Shown here: positions 60,101 to 64,000 of the stretch, piece after piece
Position numbering within the stretch: position 1 is the stretch's first letter
Layout: each line of letters starts with the position of its first letter
DNA from: Zygnema cylindricum
Taxonomy: Eukaryota; Streptophyta; Zygnematophyceae; Zygnematales; Zygnemataceae
Direction: 5' to 3'
DNA length: 64,000 nucleotides
Assembly (NCBI GenBank): GCA_037447655.1
Contig: JBBHKE010000914.1
Coordinates: 48,200-112,199 of the forward strand
Notes under the pieces: model-generated
Told to the model about the DNA's origin: nothing
What the model saw: the letters and a program-made list of their open reading frames with translations, nothing else
Databases searched by the model: none
Position numbers and translations under genes: made by a program

Positions 60101-62528
60101 GTTAGCACAATGTTTTTTTCTGGACTATGCAGTCGTGGCAAAGACGTGTTTTCAGTCATAAACGAGAATCTCTTGTGAGTTTCGCGGCTTTTCCAAAAGC
60201 TCATTCCACTTTCAAGGAGACACTTTCCGCCCAATGCAAAGAAAACCCTTTTCACTGCAGGTAGATCATTTTTTATTTATTTTTGGTTTTGTTGGGAACG
60301 TCGGAAATGTTCGTTTGAGGGCAGGATAAAACTGTTCCGATTTTGGGAACGGTTTTTCTTTAGAAAGGATAATAACATAACTATTTTGATGAGGTCCGGT
60401 CAAAGAGATGTGTGTTTGAAGGTGAAAATTTGAGGCACATTGGGTTTTTTGTGCATTATTGCTGGCTCAAGTGCTTGTGTTGAAACTTTTAAAGTTATCT
60501 ATAATTTTTTCTTCGACTTTTAATTTAATTTTCTCCTGCTAAAAGAGCTTTTTTAAATGTCATTTTTTCCCTTTAAATGGGCTTTTTTATAATTTCAATT
60601 GGTTTATTTTCAAATTTCAAACTCCTCCTTCAAAGAGCTTTTGTAAGCAAAATTCTTAATCCCTGTTTACTTCGAACTGTTTTCCAGGTATATGGAATGC
60701 ATTGAGGATATGTGTAATAGGCCTGGTTCGATAATGGGCCTTTATATATCTTCCTCCTTCTGTTTAATGCCACCTGGCGAGCCGTCAGTGCGACGAGCCG
60801 CTTTCCAAGCTCTAGTGGCCGGCTGTATTCCTGTTCTGTTTGATGAGTTTACAACATCTGTCCAGGTCCTTCATTTTTTCTTCACAACCCTTTTAATCTG
60901 TGTTAGTTTTGTTATCTGATGCAGTCTTTACAACCGCCATTAAGCTGTTAATTTTGTCATTTTCAGTTTGTTCAGAGCTTTTAAGCTGTTTGTTTTGTTA
61001 TTTTCAGTTTTTGCAACCTTATTAAGTTGCTAGGTTTGTTATTGCATTTTCGTTAAAACGCTGTTATTTCATAGCAAAACTCGTTTACAACTTCTTTTAG
61101 CCATTGGTTTTCTTCCTTTTTTTTGCACCTCTTTTAGGTTGTTAGTTTTATTATTCATTTTTTTACTACCCTTTTTAGCTTGTAATTTTTTTATCTAACG
61201 CATTAATTACTGACTTGAGACTCCGAAACAAAATAAAGCCATAGGTCGATTTCCCCTGGGCTGCATAAAAGTAGCGTTTGACAAATGTAAACCTTTTTTT
61301 AGAATAGTTATGAACAAACTAGTAAGATGATATTAGTCACAAATAGTCTATGCAAATAGACAGCAAGAAATCTCTATGGATAATGATTCACGGTGTATCA
61401 TCTTTCATTACCAGTATGCTTTTTCTCTCACATAAAACATATTTTTTTCTCTCTCTCTCCCCCCTCCTCTCTCTCTCTTGCAGTTCCCTTGGCATCTTCC
61501 TCTAGATAATAGCAGTTATTCCATCTATGTGCCAATGGAGAACGTGCAAAATGGGGCAGTCAATGTGATCGATATGCTTAAGACATATACAACTTCTCAG
61601 GTATTTTACCATTATCTCATTTGAACCCTTTTACTTCGATTCAGAGGTTTATAGCTTATGGCCTCATTGATCGGCTGAGTGTAGGACACGTTGTTGCTGG
61701 AAATTTTCAACACTCGAGAGTGTTTGCGAGCTGAAAACAAAATGGTCTTTGATAGTAAATTCTGGTTTGGTGTTTCAGTGTTTAGTCTTTGTATGAATGA
61801 ACTTTATCAGGCTTGCAAGGCTTGGGAAGAAGGGCTTACAGAGAGGAGGAATGAGAGAAGGAAGGAGGAAAGGGAGGGAATCAGAGGCTTGCAAGGCTTG
61901 GGAGAAAAGGGCGTACAGAGAGAAAAAAGAGGAATGGGGGAGGAAAGAGAGGGGGGAGAGAGAGGAAAGTGAGAGATGAAGAGTGAGAAGAAAGAGGAAA
62001 GAGAGAGAATCAGAGGCTTAAAAGGCTTGGGAACAATGGCTTACGAAGTGGAGAGAGGAATGCGAGAGGAAAGAAAGGGGAAAGTGGGAGAATTAGAGCC
62101 TTTTAAGGCTTGAGGAAAGGGGCTTACAGAGAGTCGAGAGAGGAAAGAGAGAGGAAAGAGAGGGAAAAAGAGAGGAAGGGGAGAGAATCAGGGGCTTGCA
62201 AGGGCTTGGGAAGGCTCACAGCCTTGGGAAGAGGGACGAGAGGGTGAATAAAAATGGACATATGATTCGACCAACCGTGGGTTGAGAAATAATACGCGAT
62301 TTTGTTTTTAATATTTTGCAGAGGAAAGCAATGAAGGATTATATCGTACACACCTTATTGCCAGGTTTAATTTACAGTCACCCTCGAGCCAAAACTAAGA
62401 CATATAAAGATGCCTTCGATATTTCCATGGACCGGATGTTACAAAGAGCACGGGTTCTGAAACAGTCTGGGGACGGATCACAAATCAATGGAGGGACTGC
62501 AAGGAGGATATTACAGAGACACTCGTAA
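50680..62528 (+). CDS. GT47 glycosyltransferase, MUR3-type, 15 exons
   Basis: Exons: 50680-50893, 51827-51870, 52292-52340, 53173-53231, 53722-53758, 54404-54468, 55522-56421, 57587-57661, 58273-58482, 58937-59050, 59608-59706, 60133-60260, 60688-60865, 61484-61600, 62322-62528. All borders are AG/GT and all phases agree, giving 831 residues. Residues 1-50 are cytoplasmic and basic, and about 51-66 (LVASSIIFIIWCLMEA) form a signal anchor, so it is a type II Golgi protein. Residues ~72-418 are a long acidic stem. The exostosin-like GT47 domain starts at ~420 (CEGRWVFLYKLPQRY) with YIPFYAALDVVRWH, GKPTWDF, IPHPSYFHP, FCLMPPGEPSVRRAAFQALV, AGCIPVLF and WHLP, which match xyloglucan galactosyltransferases of the MUR3 clade. 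It should add a UDP-sugar to a wall polysaccharide; acceptor unknown. The length of the stem is unusual. Confidence 0.85.
51073..51141. repeat. (CT)n microsatellite in GT47 intron 1
   Basis: Unbroken CT run, with further CT-rich sequence on both sides (50940-51020 and 51142-51250). Confidence 0.9.
52362..52560. mobile_element. MITE copy in GT47 intron 3
   Basis: Starts TCTCGCTATTAGTATTAATG and ends ACACTAACAGCAATACACAG, inverted ends of the family at 52697-52880. It is more diverged, with GTGTGCACAC near the left arm. Confidence 0.6.
52697..52880. mobile_element. MITE copy in GT47 intron 3 (best example)
   Basis: The left arm GTGTATCGCTATTAGTGTT is the inverse of the right end AACTAATAGCGATACAGG. 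Inner inverted words TTTGTGCACACATG and GTTTGCACAG flank a core. 184 bp, no coding capacity. Confidence 0.75.
56499..56705. mobile_element. MITE copy in GT47 intron 7
   Basis: CACCGTGTATCATTATTAGC on the left; CTCTGTGCACAC and GTGTGCACAGAG are perfectly inverted inner arms. The right end is degraded. Confidence 0.65.
59056..59092. mobile_element. MITE end fragment in GT47 intron 10
   Basis: ACACCATGAATCGCTATTAG followed by CATTAGTAACAC, one arm only. Similar single arms occur at 47645-47680 and 61388-61440. Confidence 0.45.
61810..62215. repeat. GA-rich minisatellite in GT47 intron 14
   Basis: Five copies of a GGCTTGCAAGGCTTGGGA-like word at about 61810, 61886, 62014, 62095 and 62193, separated by purine-rich sequence of irregular length. 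It ends about 100 bp before the last exon. Confidence 0.75.
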
Positions 62529-63587
62529 TCGTCGAATTGGTTACATGACGGTTTTCCGTTAAGGGTTTTTTTTGTGTTGAAAACAGGCTGGTGAGTTTAT
62601 AGCTGATTAGAGAGGAGACTTGATGAGGAGAGGGAGGAGAGAGATTAGGAGAGGAGAAATTAGGAGGGGAGGAGAGATTAGGAGGAGAGAGAGAGAGGAT
62701 TAGGCTAGTTACGTTGTGTGAGAAAGTTGAGAAAGAGAGAAGGTTGTTTTTAAGTGGTCAGGCGAGTATGACTCGAAGGTAAAAAAGGAGAAGTGAAAAG
62801 AGACGTTAGGGATGGGGATTTACGATGTTATTGTTGAAGGTTTTATCAGTTAGAGAGATAGAAATCGGGTGTTTTTTTAGGTCGTCTTATTTGTCTCAAA
62901 GATAACAAGAAGGTAAAAAGGAGAAGTGAAGATGGAGAAGTGAAGAGGGAAAAGGAATGGCACTCATCTTTATAACGCAGAAATCTAGTCTTAACAGAGA
63001 ATCTAGTTATAATTTGTCGCAACTGGTTCTATGTACATCTCTATGTACACCATTTTATTCAGTAGGATGATTCTTTTACTTTTATTTTATTTTTTCTTTC
63101 TATTTTTATTTTTTAATTTCATAACGGTGCATTGGCTGATAGTACTTATCCGGTGTGTACGTTTAATATATTGTTGTTGTTTAACCTCGGTAAACGCCTG
63201 TTTTGCTATCTTGCTTACTACTTGATACATTCACCACAACTTCAGAAATTACAATTATTCTCCAAAATAAGCTTGACATTCCGATTTGAGACAGTGCTTT
63301 AGATAGGATGATGTCATCATTTTTGTCACGACGCAGATGTACGCAGTATAAGAGGATGTATACCTCATCAGAAACAGACTACATTTTTATGGTAATGAAA
63401 TTTACATCAAACAAACAAACAAATTTAAATAGTAAACTCCCCGCTCTGAATTAGTGACATGTCATTTGGGCAATAGAATTTCACCATTTCAACGAACCAC
63501 CAGTTTCATGCCATTTATATGGGAAAGTAATTAGCTAACACACATCAATTTTTAGTACAGTAACATAGAACAGGTTGGCAATGTGTA
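62529..63587. other. 3' flank of GT47 gene; no further gene seen
   Basis: GA-rich to 62760, then AT-rich. No convincing polyadenylation signal or ORF was found. Confidence 0.4.
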
Positions 63588-64000
63588 ACTTGAAACTCTG
63601 AGACCTCCATAAGTCCTCAGAGTAGACAGCTTCCAAGAAGCCTCTAGGATAATCCTGACCCCTTTGTGTTTCAGCAAAAATAACTGCCACCCTGGCAGAC
63701 AAAAACCCTGACCACCTGCACCCCTGTGAAGGCAAGACTCCCCTGAGTCGATAGCAAAAAGAATCTCTGAATTTGCTCCCCTGAGCAGTAAGTTATGGAG
63801 GGTCAAAGTTGACCTTTTGTACAGAAGCTCTCTGGGAGAGAGGGTCCTATCTTCTAATTTTTCTAAGTCCTATCTCTCTCACAGACTCTATCTACTGATG
63901 TACGGAACCAATCAGAATTGAGTTCCGTACGTAAAAGTACAGCTGCCGGTGTACTTTATGTACGGACATTGTACGACATGGCCAAAATGTCGACACATGT
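63588..64000 (-). mobile_element. Family A leader/LTR, copy 6, cut by window end
   Basis: Matches 612-1012 in the same orientation, base for base over long stretches. It begins at the gag start codon (63610 on the minus strand) and carries no gag to its left. It is closer to copy 1 than to the other copies. Confidence 0.8.

Overview
The window looks like nuclear DNA of a streptophyte: a land plant or, quite possibly, a charophyte alga with a large repeat-rich genome. The reasons are a spliced GT47 glycosyltransferase of the MUR3 (xyloglucan galactosyltransferase) type, an isolated 72-nt leucine-rich-repeat exon of the kind found in plant receptor kinases, GT-AG introns throughout, and dense Ty1/copia-type LTR retrotransposon debris. 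The exact species is a guess. All exon models below were read by eye from splice signals, phase and family resemblance. No alignment or RNA evidence was available.

Layout. 1-5.7 kb: a gag remnant with leader and LTR (called family A here), then a decayed plus-strand copia pol, its 3' LTR and an ~790-bp terminal-inverted-repeat element. 5.7-12.4 kb: AT-rich DNA with two EGF-like exons on opposite strands and an inverted pair of family A LTRs. 12.4-18.0 kb: a decayed minus-strand LTR element (element 2) with no recognisable pol. 18.0-19.2 kb: a copia RT fragment split by a solo LTR with a perfect 5-bp target duplication. 19.2-25.5 kb: a minus-strand copia element with all domains, broken by stops and frameshifts, between two family A LTRs. 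25.7-26.6 kb: a copia RNase H end and LTR. 27.0-31.4 kb: an LRR exon, then the intact-looking 3' part of a spliced S41-type peptidase-like gene. 32.2-38.7 kb: element 3, a minus-strand LTR element with a gag-like ORF and a 672-codon ORF but no RT, integrase or RNase H, holding a TRIM-like insertion that carries a tRNA-like cloverleaf. 38.7-50.4 kb: no convincing gene, but several repeat families, simple-sequence tracts and one 10-N assembly gap. 50.7-62.5 kb: the GT47 gene, 15 exons with consistent phases coding for 831 residues, its introns seeded with a palindromic MITE family. 63.6-64.0 kb: another family A copy in the same orientation as the one at the left edge.

The two host genes with good coding continuity are the GT47 gene (Golgi type II membrane protein, cell-wall polysaccharide synthesis) and the S41-like gene. 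Nothing suggests they act together. The least ordinary items are element 3 and its decayed relative element 2 (LTR elements with a Drosophila-copia-like internal-tRNA primer site and a large unidentified ORF), the miniature LTR structure nested in element 3, and the fungal-looking S41 gene.
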